A DNA stretch of 64,000 bases from Stenotrophomonas sp046736075 (GCF_046736075.1 NZ_CP177163.1:1860001-1924000), one strand, 5' to 3'; shown: positions 1 through 9,722, numbered from the stretch's first letter. Numbers and translations: made by a program. Notes: a model not told the origin generated them from the letters alone.

Positions 1-2006
1 ATGTCGAGAACAAGGTGCAGCAGCAGCGCAGCGAGCTGTCGGTGTGGTTCAACTACGGCCCCGGCGACAGCACCTGGACCAATGGCCCGGTGTCGGCGCC
101 GATCATCTACAGCGAGGACATGGTCAATTCGGACGTGTCGATGGGCGGCATGAAGCTGGCCACCAAGAGCGCGATGGATTCGCTCGGCTTCAACGTGGAC
201 TGGGAAGTCAACGACGCACTGGATCTGTCCTTCGACGTCCACAACTCCACTGCCGAATCCAAGCCCGACAGCCCGTACGGCTCGGCCGGCGTGCTCGGCG
301 TGGCCGCCTTCGTGCGCGGCAAGACCACCGTGGACTACAGCGGCGACCTGCCGATCATCAATATCGCGCTGCCGCCTGGCGGCGTACAGGCGTCCGACGC
401 GCTGGTCACCGGCTCGGTGTTCCAGAACAGCTACAACAAATCCAAGGTGCAGCAGTACCAGGGGCGCGGTACGTTCAAGTTCGCCGACTATTCCGCACTG
501 GACTTCGGCGTGGGCCACACCAAGGTGGAGAACCGCTCGGCCTCGGCGATCATGCAGCGCGACACCTGGGGTGGCCTGGGCAGCCCGGCCGACTACGATG
601 ACAGCATCTGGTACGCCGATGACATGGCCAGGTACTTCAAGGCCTTCTCCGGCCATAGCGATCCGCGCCTGACCGGGCAGTTCCTGGTGTTCGACTTCGA
701 TCGCCTGCGCGAGCGTGCCGGACAGGTCGCCGCCAACGGCGAGCCGCCCTGCCCCACCTGTTACCTGGCGCCCACCGAATACACCGAAGACATCCGCACC
801 ACCGAAACCTCCAAAAGTGCCTACCTGCAGTACCGCACCACCTTCGAGTGGTCGATGCCGCTGCATGTGGCGGCCGGTGTGCGTTACGAGCAGACCGATG
901 TGGAATCGACCGCACTGGTGCGCGTGCCGACCAGCATCAACTGGGGCTCGGCCAACGAGTTCAACCTGGGCTATGCCGCCGAAGGCACGTTCATTGGCGG
1001 CAAGGGCAAGTACGACTACGTGCTGCCCAACGTGGATCTCAAGCTGGACATGAGCGACACCCTGGCGCTGCGCGGCAGCTACAGCCGCAGCATCGGTCGC
1101 CCGGGCTGGACCCAGATCGACAGCGGCCGCCGCTTCGACAACATCGTGCGCACCCAGGGCGGCACCGGTTCGCGCGGGAACCCGGGCCTGGAACCGCTGC
1201 TGTCGGACAACTTCGACCTGTCGCTGGAGTGGTACTACGGCGAGTCCAGTTACGCCTCGCTCGGCTTCTTCCGCAAGAACATCAAGAACTTCATCAGCAA
1301 CACCATCGTGCGCGACAACAGCGCGGGGCTGCACACGCCCGTTGGCGGCACCTACTGGAACGAGGCGCTGGCATCGGGCTGCGGCGTGACCGACATGCCG
1401 TGCATCCGCGATTACATCTTCACCCACCACGACGGCGATCCGGGCGTGACCGCCACCGGCACCAACTCGGCCGGCCAGCTCACCGGCACCATCGTCGGCC
1501 AGCCCGGCGACCCGGTGGCCGGGTTCGACATCACCCTGCCGGCCAACCAGCGCTCGGATCATCTGGATGGCTGGGAACTGAGCGTGCAGCAGCTGTTCGG
1601 GCAGACCGGCTTCGGCCTGGCCGCCAACTACACCAAGGTCAAGTCGGGGCTGACCTTCAACAACCTGAGCCTGGGCGACCAGTACCCGATGATCGGCCTG
1701 AGCGACTCGGCCAACCTGGTGCTGTTCTACGAGAAGTACAACTGGCAGGTGCGTGCGGCGTACAACTGGCGCGACAAGTTCCTCAACGGCATCGGTGGGC
1801 AGGGCCCGAACCCGAACTACACCGACGCTTACGGACAGCTCGATCTCAACATCAGTTACGCGGTCAGCGACCAGCTCACGCTGAGCCTGGAGGCGATCAA
1901 CCTGACCGACGAAACGATGCGCACGTACTCGCGCCATACCAACATGCTCCGCTACGCCACCCAGACCGGTCCGCGCTACATGTTCGGGGTACGCTACAAG
2001 TTCTGA
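1..2006 (+). CDS. TonB-dependent receptor, C-terminal part (5' end outside window)
   Basis: The frame is open to the left edge, so the plug domain and signal peptide lie outside the window; about 667 residues of outer-membrane beta-barrel are present. The protein ends in aromatic beta-strands with a terminal Phe (YMFGVRYKF), the usual BAM-recognised end of a barrel. Alternating Tyr/Phe strands and an NLTDE motif near the C-terminus fit the large TonB-Xanthomonas/Caulobacter receptor family, which imports glycans, metal chelates or other ligands using TonB energy. The ligand cannot be read from this part. The next gene, a cupin-like oxygenase 20 bp downstream, is probably co-transcribed. The family call is firm and the substrate is unknown. 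Confidence 0.9.
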   Translation, partial: VENKVQQQRSELSVWFNYGPGDSTWTNGPVSAPIIYSEDMVNSDVSMGGMKLATKSAMDSLGFNVDWEVNDALDLSFDVHNSTAESKPDSPYGSAGVLGVAAFVRGKTTVDYSGDLPIINIALPPGGVQASDALVTGSVFQNSYNKSKVQQYQGRGTFKFADYSALDFGVGHTKVENRSASAIMQRDTWGGLGSPADYDDSIWYADDMARYFKAFSGHSDPRLTGQFLVFDFDRLRERAGQVAANGEPPCPTCYLAPTEYTEDIRTTETSKSAYLQYRTTFEWSMPLHVAAGVRYEQTDVESTALVRVPTSINWGSANEFNLGYAAEGTFIGGKGKYDYVLPNVDLKLDMSDTLALRGSYSRSIGRPGWTQIDSGRRFDNIVRTQGGTGSRGNPGLEPLLSDNFDLSLEWYYGESSYASLGFFRKNIKNFISNTIVRDNSAGLHTPVGGTYWNEALASGCGVTDMPCIRDYIFTHHDGDPGVTATGTNSAGQLTGTIVGQPGDPVAGFDITLPANQRSDHLDGWELSVQQLFGQTGFGLAANYTKVKSGLTFNNLSLGDQYPMIGLSDSANLVLFYEKYNWQVRAAYNWRDKFLNGIGGQGPNPNYTDAYGQLDLNISYAVSDQLTLSLEAINLTDETMRTYSRHTNMLRYATQTGPRYMFGVRYKF

Positions 2007-2026
2007 TCCCGGACCCGGAACCGCGC

Positions 2027-3043
2027 ATGCCCGCCCCCCACGGCCCGATCGAGGAACTGCACGATGTGGCGCCGGCCCAGTTGCCGGCGCTGCTGGCCGG
2101 CTGGACCTCGCCGAAGGTGCTGCGGGGGCTGGTGGCGCACTGGCCGATGGTGGCCGCCGCGCGTCGCTCGGCCAACGAGGCGGTCGAATACCTCAAGCGG
2201 TTCGACCACGGCCGGCTGCCGGTGACCGCCACCACCGCGGCACCGGCCGAAGGTGGCCGGATCTTCTACAGCGCGGACATGCGGGGCTTCAATTTCCGCC
2301 GCGAGCAGATCCCGCTGCGCGTGGTGCTCGATACCCTGCTCAAGTACCAGCCCGACCCGGCGCCGCCGTCGATCTACGTGGCGTCCACCACGCTGGAGAC
2401 GTTCCTGCCCGGCTTCGCCGGAGACAACCCCCTGGCGCTGGAGGTGGACGACCCGCTGACCAGCATCTGGATCGGCAACCGCTCGCGCATCGCCGCCCAC
2501 CAGGATGTGCCGGACAACCTGGCGTGCGTGGCCGCGGGCCGTCGCCGCGTGACCCTGTTCCCGCCGGAGCAGGTGGGCAATCTCTACATCGGTCCGCTGG
2601 ACTTCACCCCGGCCGGCCAGGCCGTGAGCCTGGTGGATTTCGCCGCACCGGACCTGGCCCGCTTTCCGCGCTTCGCCGAGGCGATGGCGCACGCCCAGGT
2701 GGCCGAACTGGCGCCGGGCGATGCCGTGTACATCCCGTCGCTGTGGTGGCACCACATGGAAGGGCTGGAGGCGTTCAACGTACTGGTCAACACCTGGTGG
2801 CGACCGGTACCGGCCTGGACCGATGCGCCGATGAACGCACTGATGCTGGCGCTGCTGGCGGTGCGGCCGCTGCCACCGGCGCAGCGCGCGCATTGGCGTG
2901 CGCTGTTCGACCACTATGTCTTTGCTGCGGATGCGGACACCGCCGCACACATCCCCGCCGCCGTGCGCGGTGTGCTTGGCGATCTCGACCCGGCCACCGC
3001 CGATGCGGTGCGCGGCGTGCTGCGCCGGCGGCTGGAGCGCTGA
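2027..3043 (+). CDS. cupin-like / JmjC-type oxygenase domain protein
   Basis: This 338-residue protein starts at an ATG 20 bp after the receptor stop. It has the cupin_8/JmjC pattern: an HxD pair at His158/Asp160 (AAHQD), a distal His at 242/243 in LWWHHME, and a PSLWWH segment typical of the fold. These residues would bind Fe(II) in a 2-oxoglutarate-dependent hydroxylase. In Xanthomonas and Caulobacter relatives such genes sit beside TonB-dependent receptors, often with SapC-like and tryptophan-halogenase-like genes; only the receptor is visible here. Substrate is unknown. An upstream in-frame extension is open but overlaps the receptor, so the ATG at 2027 is preferred. Confidence 0.8.
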   Translation: MPAPHGPIEELHDVAPAQLPALLAGWTSPKVLRGLVAHWPMVAAARRSANEAVEYLKRFDHGRLPVTATTAAPAEGGRIFYSADMRGFNFRREQIPLRVVLDTLLKYQPDPAPPSIYVASTTLETFLPGFAGDNPLALEVDDPLTSIWIGNRSRIAAHQDVPDNLACVAAGRRRVTLFPPEQVGNLYIGPLDFTPAGQAVSLVDFAAPDLARFPRFAEAMAHAQVAELAPGDAVYIPSLWWHHMEGLEAFNVLVNTWWRPVPAWTDAPMNALMLALLAVRPLPPAQRAHWRALFDHYVFAADADTAAHIPAAVRGVLGDLDPATADAVRGVLRRRLER

Positions 3044-3259
3044 CCTGGCGCGGCCGGATACGCCGATTCACCCACGCCGGCGGGGAATCCGTGATAATCC
3101 GCGCCGTGATCTGTTTGCCGCCCGGGGGCGGGGGCATCGGTGACCGGAGCGACTCTTCGCTCCGCGACGACGCCACGCAGTGCGCTCCTGACCGCTCCAT
3201 CGTTGCCGTTCCTTCCGACGTCCGGGTAGGTGCAGCACCTGCCGGTTTCCATCGAACGT

Positions 3260-4837
3260 ATGCGCCTGCTGTCTACCCGCTTGAACCTGGGCAAGCTGAT
3301 CCTCGCCCTGGCCCTGCTCAGTGCGCTGATCGCCCTGGCCAACACCCTGCACGCCAGCTACCGCGTGCAGCGCGACCAGTTGATCGGCAATACCCTGGAG
3401 GCCAACCGGGTGTATGCCAGCAAGCTGGCTGAAACCACCCAGAATTTCGTCCAGTCCGCCCAGCAGCAGCTGGCCTACAGCGCCACCACGCTGGGCCAGC
3501 ATGCGCACGACCGCAGCGCGCTGGAAGCCGAAGCGGCCCGGCTGCAGCTGCAGACCAATTCCTTCAACTCGGTGCTGATCGTCGATGCCGCCGGCACCGT
3601 GCTGGCCACGTCGCCGCAGAGCCTGGCGTTGCAGGGTGTGGTGCTGCGCAGCCCGGGCAACCAGGAAGCGCTGGCGCGGCGCGTGCCCTACATCAGCGAC
3701 CCCTACCAGTCCGCCACCGGGCGCCTGCTGATCGCCATTTCCCACCCGATCTTCAGCGCACAGGGGCAGTACCAGGGCTACGTCAGCGGCACCATCTACC
3801 TGCGCCAGCGCAGCATCCTGCAGACCCTGCTGGGCAAGCACTACTACCGCGACGGCTCCTACCTGTACGTGGTCGATCGCAATGGCCGCATCCTGTACCA
3901 CATCGAACCCGACCGGGTCGGCCAGTTCGCCCTGGAGAACCCGGCGGTGCAGGCGGTGAGCAAGGGCCACTCGGGAGCGCAGCAGGTGCGCAACAGCCAC
4001 GGCGTGGCGATGCTCGCCGGTTACGCACCGGTGCCGATCGTGGGCTGGGGCGTGGTGGCACAGCGCCCCACCGACGCCACGCTGGCACCGCTGTCGCGCT
4101 TGATGACCTCGGTGATCTGGAACGCGATCCCGCTGGGCGTGCTGTCGCTGCTGATCACCTGGTGGTTCGCCCGGCGCATTTCACTGCCGCTGTGGCAGCT
4201 CGCGCGCAACGTGCAGAACCGCGATACCGGCATCGCCATCCGCCACGTCACCGGCATCCGCGCCTGGTACTACGAAGTGGCGCAGCTCAAGACCGCGCTG
4301 CTGTCCAGTTTCAACCTGCTGCAGGACCGTATCGGCAAGCTCAGCCGGGCCAGCATGACCGACCCCCTCACCGGCCTGCAGAACCGCCGTGGGCTGCAGC
4401 AGGGGCTGGAAGACTGGCAGCTGCGCGGGCAGTCGTTCGCGATCATCGCGATGGACATCGACCGTTTCAAGGCGATCAACGACCGTTTCGGCCACGCGGC
4501 CGGCGATGCGGTGATCCTGCGCATCGCGCAGCTCATGCGCACCGATTCGCGCGAAACCGATCTGCTGTGCCGCAACGGCGGCGAGGAGTTCCTGATCCTG
4601 CTGCCAGGCATCGACACCACGGCGGCGGTGCAGTTCGCCGAGCGGCTTCGCCGACGGATCGCCGCCGAGGTGTTCGAGCATGTCGGTTCGGTCACCGTCT
4701 CGCTTGGCGTGGCGCATTACCCGACCTTCCACGAGGACCCGCAGCAGGCGCTGCGCCTGGCGGACAAGGCGCTGTACATGGCCAAGGAACAGGGGCGCGA
4801 CCGCACCGTGGTGCACCCCGAAGGCCGAAGTGCCTGA
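3260..4837 (+). CDS. membrane diguanylate cyclase with periplasmic CACHE-like sensor
   Basis: The 525-residue protein has a transmembrane helix near residues 10-30, a periplasmic region to about 275 resembling a double-CACHE sensor, a second helix near 280-300, a linker and a C-terminal GGDEF domain. The active-site motif is GGEEF at 440-444, and an RxxD inhibitory site (RETD, 431-434) lies exactly five residues upstream, so both c-di-GMP synthesis and product inhibition should be intact. No EAL domain is present. An in-frame GTG lies ten codons upstream (3230); ATG 3260 is chosen because it directly precedes the first hydrophobic segment, although neither start has a strong ribosome-binding site. 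It converges on the next gene with 15 bp between the stops. The sensed ligand is unknown. Confidence 0.88.
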   Translation: MRLLSTRLNLGKLILALALLSALIALANTLHASYRVQRDQLIGNTLEANRVYASKLAETTQNFVQSAQQQLAYSATTLGQHAHDRSALEAEAARLQLQTNSFNSVLIVDAAGTVLATSPQSLALQGVVLRSPGNQEALARRVPYISDPYQSATGRLLIAISHPIFSAQGQYQGYVSGTIYLRQRSILQTLLGKHYYRDGSYLYVVDRNGRILYHIEPDRVGQFALENPAVQAVSKGHSGAQQVRNSHGVAMLAGYAPVPIVGWGVVAQRPTDATLAPLSRLMTSVIWNAIPLGVLSLLITWWFARRISLPLWQLARNVQNRDTGIAIRHVTGIRAWYYEVAQLKTALLSSFNLLQDRIGKLSRASMTDPLTGLQNRRGLQQGLEDWQLRGQSFAIIAMDIDRFKAINDRFGHAAGDAVILRIAQLMRTDSRETDLLCRNGGEEFLILLPGIDTTAAVQFAERLRRRIAAEVFEHVGSVTVSLGVAHYPTFHEDPQQALRLADKALYMAKEQGRDRTVVHPEGRSA

Positions 4838-4852
4838 GATCCTGCGGCCGCC

Positions 4853-5746
4853 TCAGCCGCCGCCCAGCGGCGTACGCAGCACGGGTCCGCGCTGGCCGGC
4901 CTGGTACAGGCCGCCATCGGCGGGCAACGCATCCGGAGCATCGGCGGCCAGCAGCAGCGTGGCCGGATCGGTCCAGGTCGGGCGCTGGCGCGGGCCCGGC
5001 AGGTAGGGATACCAGCGCGCGAACTGCTCGCCCTCGCCGTTGACGTCGTAGCGCACGCCCACCCGCACCAGCCAGAACGGCGCATCCCGGCTCTCGCCCG
5101 AGGTGGGCACCCGGAACGACCAGGTGCGCGCGGCCACCAGTGCGTTGCGCGAAAACTGCTTGCGGTAGGCGGCCAGGCGACGCGGCGAGGCCCGCACGCG
5201 CATGTTGACCTGCTCCACGATGGCCTCCTGCACCCGGCCATCGCGCCCCACCCGCATCAGCACGTATGCATCGCCGTTGACGCCGAACATGCCGGCGCCA
5301 CCGGGGTACAGCGGCGGAGTGGCATCCTGCCACGTCAACCGGGTCGGGTCGTTCGGGTCGTAGTTCTGGAAACTGGCGCTGCGCAGGGCGATCTGCAGGT
5401 TGCCGTCGTCCAGCGGCGTGCCGACCACGCGCAGGACCAGCGGTATCCGGATCGCGCGTGCCTGGCCATCCTGCAGATAGGGATCGAACCGCCAGCCGGC
5501 AACCGCACGGCGGACGAAATCGGCAACCACCGGCGGCACCCGGCTCTCATCGCCCAACTGCAGGGTTTCAACCGCGCCACCGGCACTGACATCCAGCGCG
5601 CCGCGCAGCAGCATGCTGACTTCCAGCTGTTCCCCCGCCGGTGTCTTTGATGGCGCGGCGAGCGCGGGGCCGGTGCACAGCCACCCCACCAGCAGCGCCA
5701 GCCACAGCAGACGCTGGCAGCGCCCTCCACGATGTGGATTCCACAT
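4853..5746 (-). CDS. exported TonB-C-domain-like protein, paralogue 1
   Basis: The 297-residue protein has an N-terminal signal peptide (hydrophobic LLWLALLVGWLC, cleavage likely near PALAA). The middle carries a TonB C-terminal-like segment (GDAYVLMRVGRDGRVQEA followed by VEQVNMRV) but lacks the membrane anchor and Pro-rich spacer of a true TonB. It shares architecture and a C-terminal signature (PYLPGPRQR, then LRTPLG at the very end) with the next two genes. A GGAG-type ribosome-binding site (CAGGGAGTC) precedes the ATG, and nearly the same sequence precedes the next paralogue, pointing to tandem duplication. Probable location is the periplasm. Function is unknown; a partner-binding or adaptor role is a guess. 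Confidence 0.75.
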   Translation of the reverse strand: MWNPHRGGRCQRLLWLALLVGWLCTGPALAAPSKTPAGEQLEVSMLLRGALDVSAGGAVETLQLGDESRVPPVVADFVRRAVAGWRFDPYLQDGQARAIRIPLVLRVVGTPLDDGNLQIALRSASFQNYDPNDPTRLTWQDATPPLYPGGAGMFGVNGDAYVLMRVGRDGRVQEAIVEQVNMRVRASPRRLAAYRKQFSRNALVAARTWSFRVPTSGESRDAPFWLVRVGVRYDVNGEGEQFARWYPYLPGPRQRPTWTDPATLLLAADAPDALPADGGLYQAGQRGPVLRTPLGGG

Positions 5747-5840
5747 ATGCGCGACTCCCTGTCCCAGGCATGGGCCGAAGCCTACCGCACTGCGTGGACG
5801 GGTGCGCGCGGGGCCGGACGGGCCGGCCCCGGGCCAGAGC

Positions 5841-6707
5841 TCAGGTGCCGCCCAGGGCGGTGCGCAGGGTCGGGCCGGTCTGGTCGCCCACCAGATAGGT
5901 GCCCTCGCCCAGCACGTCGGGCGCTACATCGATGTGCTCGGGCAACTGCCAGGAGGCGCGTTGACGCGGGCCCGGCAGGTACGGCTGCCAACGGCCATAG
6001 GCATTGCGCTGCGGCGCGTAGCTCACCGGGAAGCGCACCACCCAGAACGGGCGGTCCGCCTGCGGACCGGCACTGGGCACGCGGAATTTCCACCCCTTGG
6101 CCGCGCGTATCGCACTGCGGGCAAAGACATCACGCAGCTGCGGCACTTCACGGGCGGGGACCATCACGCGCAGGTTGACCTGCTCGGCAACGGCGTCGAT
6201 CACCTGTCCGTCGCGGCCCACGCGCATCAGCAGATAGACGTCACCAGCGGTGCCGCGGGCAATCTTGTCGGTCGGAAATTCCGGCGGCGAACCGCCGTCC
6301 CACGCGATCTGCGCGGCGTCGTTGGCATCGTACTCGACGAAGGTCGCGCGGCGGATTTCCACGGTCGCCGACCCATCCGCCGATCTGCTGCCGATCACCA
6401 GCAGGTTCATCGGCGTGGTGATCGCCACTGGCGCGCCGTCGCGCAGTGTGGGCTCGAAGGTCCAGCCGGCCACCGACGATGTGATGAAGCCGGCAACGCC
6501 GCTGGGAATTTTGTCTTCCTGGTCGATGCGCACGGCGGTGACCTGCCCCTGTGCATCGATGTCCAGGCTGCCCTTGACCCGCATGCTCGACTCGACCTGG
6601 TCGCGCAGCGCGCGGACGCTCGGGGCGGCGTCAACGGACGCGACCGTGCCGGTGGCACAGGCCAGGCCGAGGCTGACAGCCAGCAACCACTGTTTGGGGG
6701 ACTGCAT
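5841..6707 (-). CDS. exported TonB-C-domain-like protein, paralogue 2
   Basis: The 288-residue protein starts at an ATG preceded by CAGGGAGTC; a start 20 codons upstream is open but would put charged residues ahead of the signal peptide (WLLAVSLGLACATG). The first half after the signal (residues about 25-140) repeats the paralogue-1 pattern of a hydrophobic DIDAQGQVTAVRID strand, AGWTFEPTL and a VTTPMNLLV-like strand. The second half holds the TonB-C-like segment VYLLMRVGRDGQVIDA with VEQVNLRV. It ends in LRTALGG. It lies 94 bp from paralogue 1 and 81 bp from paralogue 3, all on one strand, so the three may be co-expressed. The duplicated internal layout suggests two related domains per protein. 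Confidence 0.75.
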   Translation of the reverse strand: MQSPKQWLLAVSLGLACATGTVASVDAAPSVRALRDQVESSMRVKGSLDIDAQGQVTAVRIDQEDKIPSGVAGFITSSVAGWTFEPTLRDGAPVAITTPMNLLVIGSRSADGSATVEIRRATFVEYDANDAAQIAWDGGSPPEFPTDKIARGTAGDVYLLMRVGRDGQVIDAVAEQVNLRVMVPAREVPQLRDVFARSAIRAAKGWKFRVPSAGPQADRPFWVVRFPVSYAPQRNAYGRWQPYLPGPRQRASWQLPEHIDVAPDVLGEGTYLVGDQTGPTLRTALGGT

Positions 6708-6788
6708 CAGTATGACTCCCTGTCGTAATGAACGCAGACAATCGCATACCTGCGCCGGTTCCTGCATGACAGCGGCATGACGCCGCGC

Positions 6789-7682
6789 TCAGCCCTCCAG
6801 TGGCGTACGCAGACGCGGGGTATCAGCGGCGTCGGCGACGGAGATGCTGCCTTCGGGCAGCAGATCGGGCGCGGAATCGACCGTGGACGCCGTGCGATAC
6901 CAGGGAATGGGCGTAGTCGGTCCGGGCGAATAGGCCGTCCATTTGCCCAGATCATCCGTGGGGGAACCCACAATCGAGAACGCTACGGGGATGCGCACAA
7001 TGCGCTGGGACGGGTTCGTGCGCAGTTCTTCTTCGTCCGGCGCGATCTTCCAGCGCCGCGTGACGGAAAGGGCCGCCTTGGCGAATTTCTCGCGCACCTC
7101 GCGCATCGCCCGTTCGCTCCCGACCTGCCGCAGATTGACCTGCTCGACCATCGCGTCGCGCACCTTGCCATCCGGCTCAAGCAGCAAGGCGAGGTAGACG
7201 GTCGCTTCATTTCCACGCACACCGGGTTCCTTGGGGTACTCGGGCGGCGGGAGACGGGTATTGCGCGACCGTCGCCTGCTTTCCGACGTACCCAACGGCC
7301 GGAAGTTGGCACTGCGCACGCGCGCGGTGTACTGCCCGTCCTCACCGGGCACGGCAACCAGCCGCAGCGTCATTGCGGCGCGCTCGGCAACGGGCGAACC
7401 GTCGACGTTGATCGGCTCGAACTGCCAGGTGTCCACGGTCGTACGCACCATGCCCAGCACGGTCGGCGACAATCCCTTCTCGTTGTCGATCCGCAGTGCG
7501 GTGATACGTCCATCGACAGCGATATCGACCTCGCCGTTGATGCGCATGCTCAGTTCCACCGGCGCGCTCCACTGGGTCGCGGTCGCCGACGCCTTGGGCG
7601 TCGCGGCAGCCGCCTCGCCGATCCATCCCGGCGATGCCGCCAGGGCCGACACTACGATGATCGTCAGGAAATTCTTGCCCAT
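6789..7682 (-). CDS. exported TonB-C-domain-like protein, paralogue 3
   Basis: The 297-residue protein starts at an ATG (MGKNFLTIIVV) with AAGGA about ten bases upstream; longer in-frame starts run back into aceK and are rejected. It has a signal peptide (cleavage likely after GEAAA), a first domain with DIAVDGRITALRID and TWQFEPINV, then a TonB-C-like segment (VYLALLLEPDGKVRDAMVEQVNLR) and the family tail (SPGP, then LRTPLEG at the end). It is the first gene of the three-paralogue run in transcription order and follows aceK by 142 bp. It is the most diverged of the three, suggesting it is not the newest copy. Role unknown. Confidence 0.75.
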   Translation of the reverse strand: MGKNFLTIIVVSALAASPGWIGEAAAATPKASATATQWSAPVELSMRINGEVDIAVDGRITALRIDNEKGLSPTVLGMVRTTVDTWQFEPINVDGSPVAERAAMTLRLVAVPGEDGQYTARVRSANFRPLGTSESRRRSRNTRLPPPEYPKEPGVRGNEATVYLALLLEPDGKVRDAMVEQVNLRQVGSERAMREVREKFAKAALSVTRRWKIAPDEEELRTNPSQRIVRIPVAFSIVGSPTDDLGKWTAYSPGPTTPIPWYRTASTVDSAPDLLPEGSISVADAADTPRLRTPLEG

Positions 7683-7824
7683 TCCAACGCGTCCTTGGTT
7701 GATCTTGCCGCGGCACAGGCCACAGACAGGGAGGCTTCGGCAGTCCGCATGACGTCCTGTCGCGAAGAGGCCAGAGCATAGCGCACGATGCCGGATGCGC
7801 AAAAAAGCGCAGGGATGCCGCCGC

Positions 7825-9537
7825 TCACGCCAGCCGCAACGCGGCCGCGTAAGGCGGGGTGTCCGGATAGTCGTCCTGCGCGAAGCGCTGCTGCAGGCCC
7901 TGCCACCACGCCGGGTCGAACAGGTGCGCATGGTGTTCGCGCACCGCCGCCAGCTCAGGGGCGGCCAGGCCCATGAACATCCAGAAGCGCTCGGGGAACA
8001 CGTCGTTGGGCCCGATGTGGAACCACGGTTCGTCGGCCATCGCCTCCTCGGCGTTGCGCGGCGTGGGCCAGTGGCGGAAGTGGCAGTCGCTGACCAGGCA
8101 GACCTCGTCGTAGTCGTAGAACACGGCGCGGCCATGCCGGGAGACGCCGAAGTTCTTCGGCAGCATGTCCCCGGGGAAGATGTTGTTGCGGGCCATGTCG
8201 GTGATGGCCTGCGCGTAGTCCAGCGCGGCGGCACGGCGCGCGTCGGCCGGCTGCTCGCGCAGGTACAGGTTGAGCGGGCGGAAGCGCCGCTGCACGTAAC
8301 ACAGCGCGATCACCAGCGTGTCACCGTCCTCGTGCACGCTGCCGGCGCACTGCGTGAGCAGCTCCTCGCGCAGTGCCGGCGAGAACCGCGCGCGCGGGAA
8401 GCGCAGGTGGCGGTAGGGCTGCGCGTCGAGCAGGCGGCCCACCCGGTCCAGGGTGAACACCAGCGCGTACTTCTCCTCCACCTGGTGCCGGGTGAGTGTT
8501 TTGGGCCAGGCAAAGCGGTCGCGGATCAGCTTGAACACCAGCGGGTAGCTGGGCAGGGTGAACACGGCCATCACCATGCCGGGCGTGCCATCGGCATGCA
8601 CGAGGTATTCGTCCGGGTGGTCCTGGAAGTGCCGCTGGAAGGTCCGGTAGCGCTCGGTCTTGCCCTGCTTGGCACGGCCGAGCACGGTGTAGATCTCGTC
8701 GATGGGCTTGGCCGGCAACAGGCTGCGCAGGAACACCACCGCATCGCCGACCGTGGCCAGATCGGCCTGGAAGTAGCTGCGCGAGACCCCGAACAGGTGG
8801 GCCACATCGCGCCGGCGGGTCAGCACCGCTTCGGCACGCAGCCCCTGGTCGTCGTTGACCAGTGCGATCACGCAGGGCGAAAAGCGATGCTCGCCGAACA
8901 CGCGGCCGACCAGGTACGCGCGACGCTCGCGGTAGAACACGGTGTCGAGCAGTTCGATGCTGCGTACCGGGTAGTCGCCCCAGTGCGCCAGGTCGTCCTG
9001 CAGGCGCACCGCAATGGCCGCCGCGCACCGCAGCTGGTGCGCATAGGGCACCTGGAAGGGGTAGTCGCCGAGCACGCGCAGGATCGCCTCGGCCGGGCGC
9101 GTGGGCGACAGCGTGTAGCTGTGCCGTGCGACCGGATGGGTGATCGCATCGGACGGCTCCACGTCCATCGCCATGAACTCGATCGCCGCGTCCACGCCTT
9201 CGGTGGCGAACAGGCGCCGCGCCAGGGTGTTGTAGAAGGTTTTATACAGCTCGGCGTCGATCAGCCCGTCCACAAGCGCGGCGTAGCTGCGGCGCACCTG
9301 CAGCCACACGTCCCGGGCACCGACGCTCTCGCCGGCGGCACGCCGCAGTGCATCCATCGTCTCGGCGATGCAGATGTCATACAGGCCGATGCGTTCAACG
9401 GCGTCCTGGCGTGCGGCGGTCCAGTCGCGCTGCTCGAAGCGGGTGCGCGCGCGCCGGGTGATCGCCGCAAAGCGCGCGTGATAGGCCTCGAAGCCGTCGC
9501 GCACAAGCACGGCCAGGGTCGATGCCGGTACGTTCAT
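7825..9537 (-). CDS. aceK: isocitrate dehydrogenase kinase/phosphatase
   Basis: The 570-residue protein matches AceK over its length (the E. coli enzyme is 578 residues). AceK phosphorylates and dephosphorylates isocitrate dehydrogenase to direct carbon into the glyoxylate shunt. The C-terminal protein-kinase-like lobe contains FYDYDEV at residues 473-479, the conserved acidic motif that includes the metal and catalytic Asp residues. The ATG at 9537 (MNVPAS) gives the usual N-terminus; 16 more in-frame codons upstream are not typical of the family. No aceA or aceB is adjacent. The nearby icd gene encodes the monomeric type of isocitrate dehydrogenase, which is not the classical AceK substrate. 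Confidence 0.95.
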   Translation of the reverse strand: MNVPASTLAVLVRDGFEAYHARFAAITRRARTRFEQRDWTAARQDAVERIGLYDICIAETMDALRRAAGESVGARDVWLQVRRSYAALVDGLIDAELYKTFYNTLARRLFATEGVDAAIEFMAMDVEPSDAITHPVARHSYTLSPTRPAEAILRVLGDYPFQVPYAHQLRCAAAIAVRLQDDLAHWGDYPVRSIELLDTVFYRERRAYLVGRVFGEHRFSPCVIALVNDDQGLRAEAVLTRRRDVAHLFGVSRSYFQADLATVGDAVVFLRSLLPAKPIDEIYTVLGRAKQGKTERYRTFQRHFQDHPDEYLVHADGTPGMVMAVFTLPSYPLVFKLIRDRFAWPKTLTRHQVEEKYALVFTLDRVGRLLDAQPYRHLRFPRARFSPALREELLTQCAGSVHEDGDTLVIALCYVQRRFRPLNLYLREQPADARRAAALDYAQAITDMARNNIFPGDMLPKNFGVSRHGRAVFYDYDEVCLVSDCHFRHWPTPRNAEEAMADEPWFHIGPNDVFPERFWMFMGLAAPELAAVREHHAHLFDPAWWQGLQQRFAQDDYPDTPPYAAALRLA

Positions 9538-9671
9538 CGCAACACGGCAGGGAAAGGACGGACAGCGTTGCGCATGCAGGCACACCCCGGTGGTCTGCCC
9601 TCTACCTTACGGCAGCCCCCGGCGGAATGCATGAGGTGGGCGGGCCGGTGGCGGACCACCGGACACCGGAC

Positions 9672-9714
9672 GAAAAAGCGCCGCCGGCTGCGCGTACTGC
9701 CGCAGCCGGCGGCG
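9672..9714 (-). terminator. rho-independent terminator of the GTPase/roadblock operon
   Basis: A perfect 14-bp inverted repeat (arms 9679-9692 and 9701-9714, 8-nt loop) is followed, in the minus-strand direction, by CTTTTT. It sits nine bases past the stop codon of the last roadblock gene and is placed to end that operon before aceK. Confidence 0.9.
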
Positions 9715-9722
9715 GAGGGAAC

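Noticed and set aside
848..2026. Long open frame running through the receptor gene into the cupin gene
   Set aside because: It is the receptor's shadow in another frame (Arg/Gln/Ala-rich); the true cupin-like start is the ATG at 2027, 20 bp after the receptor stop.
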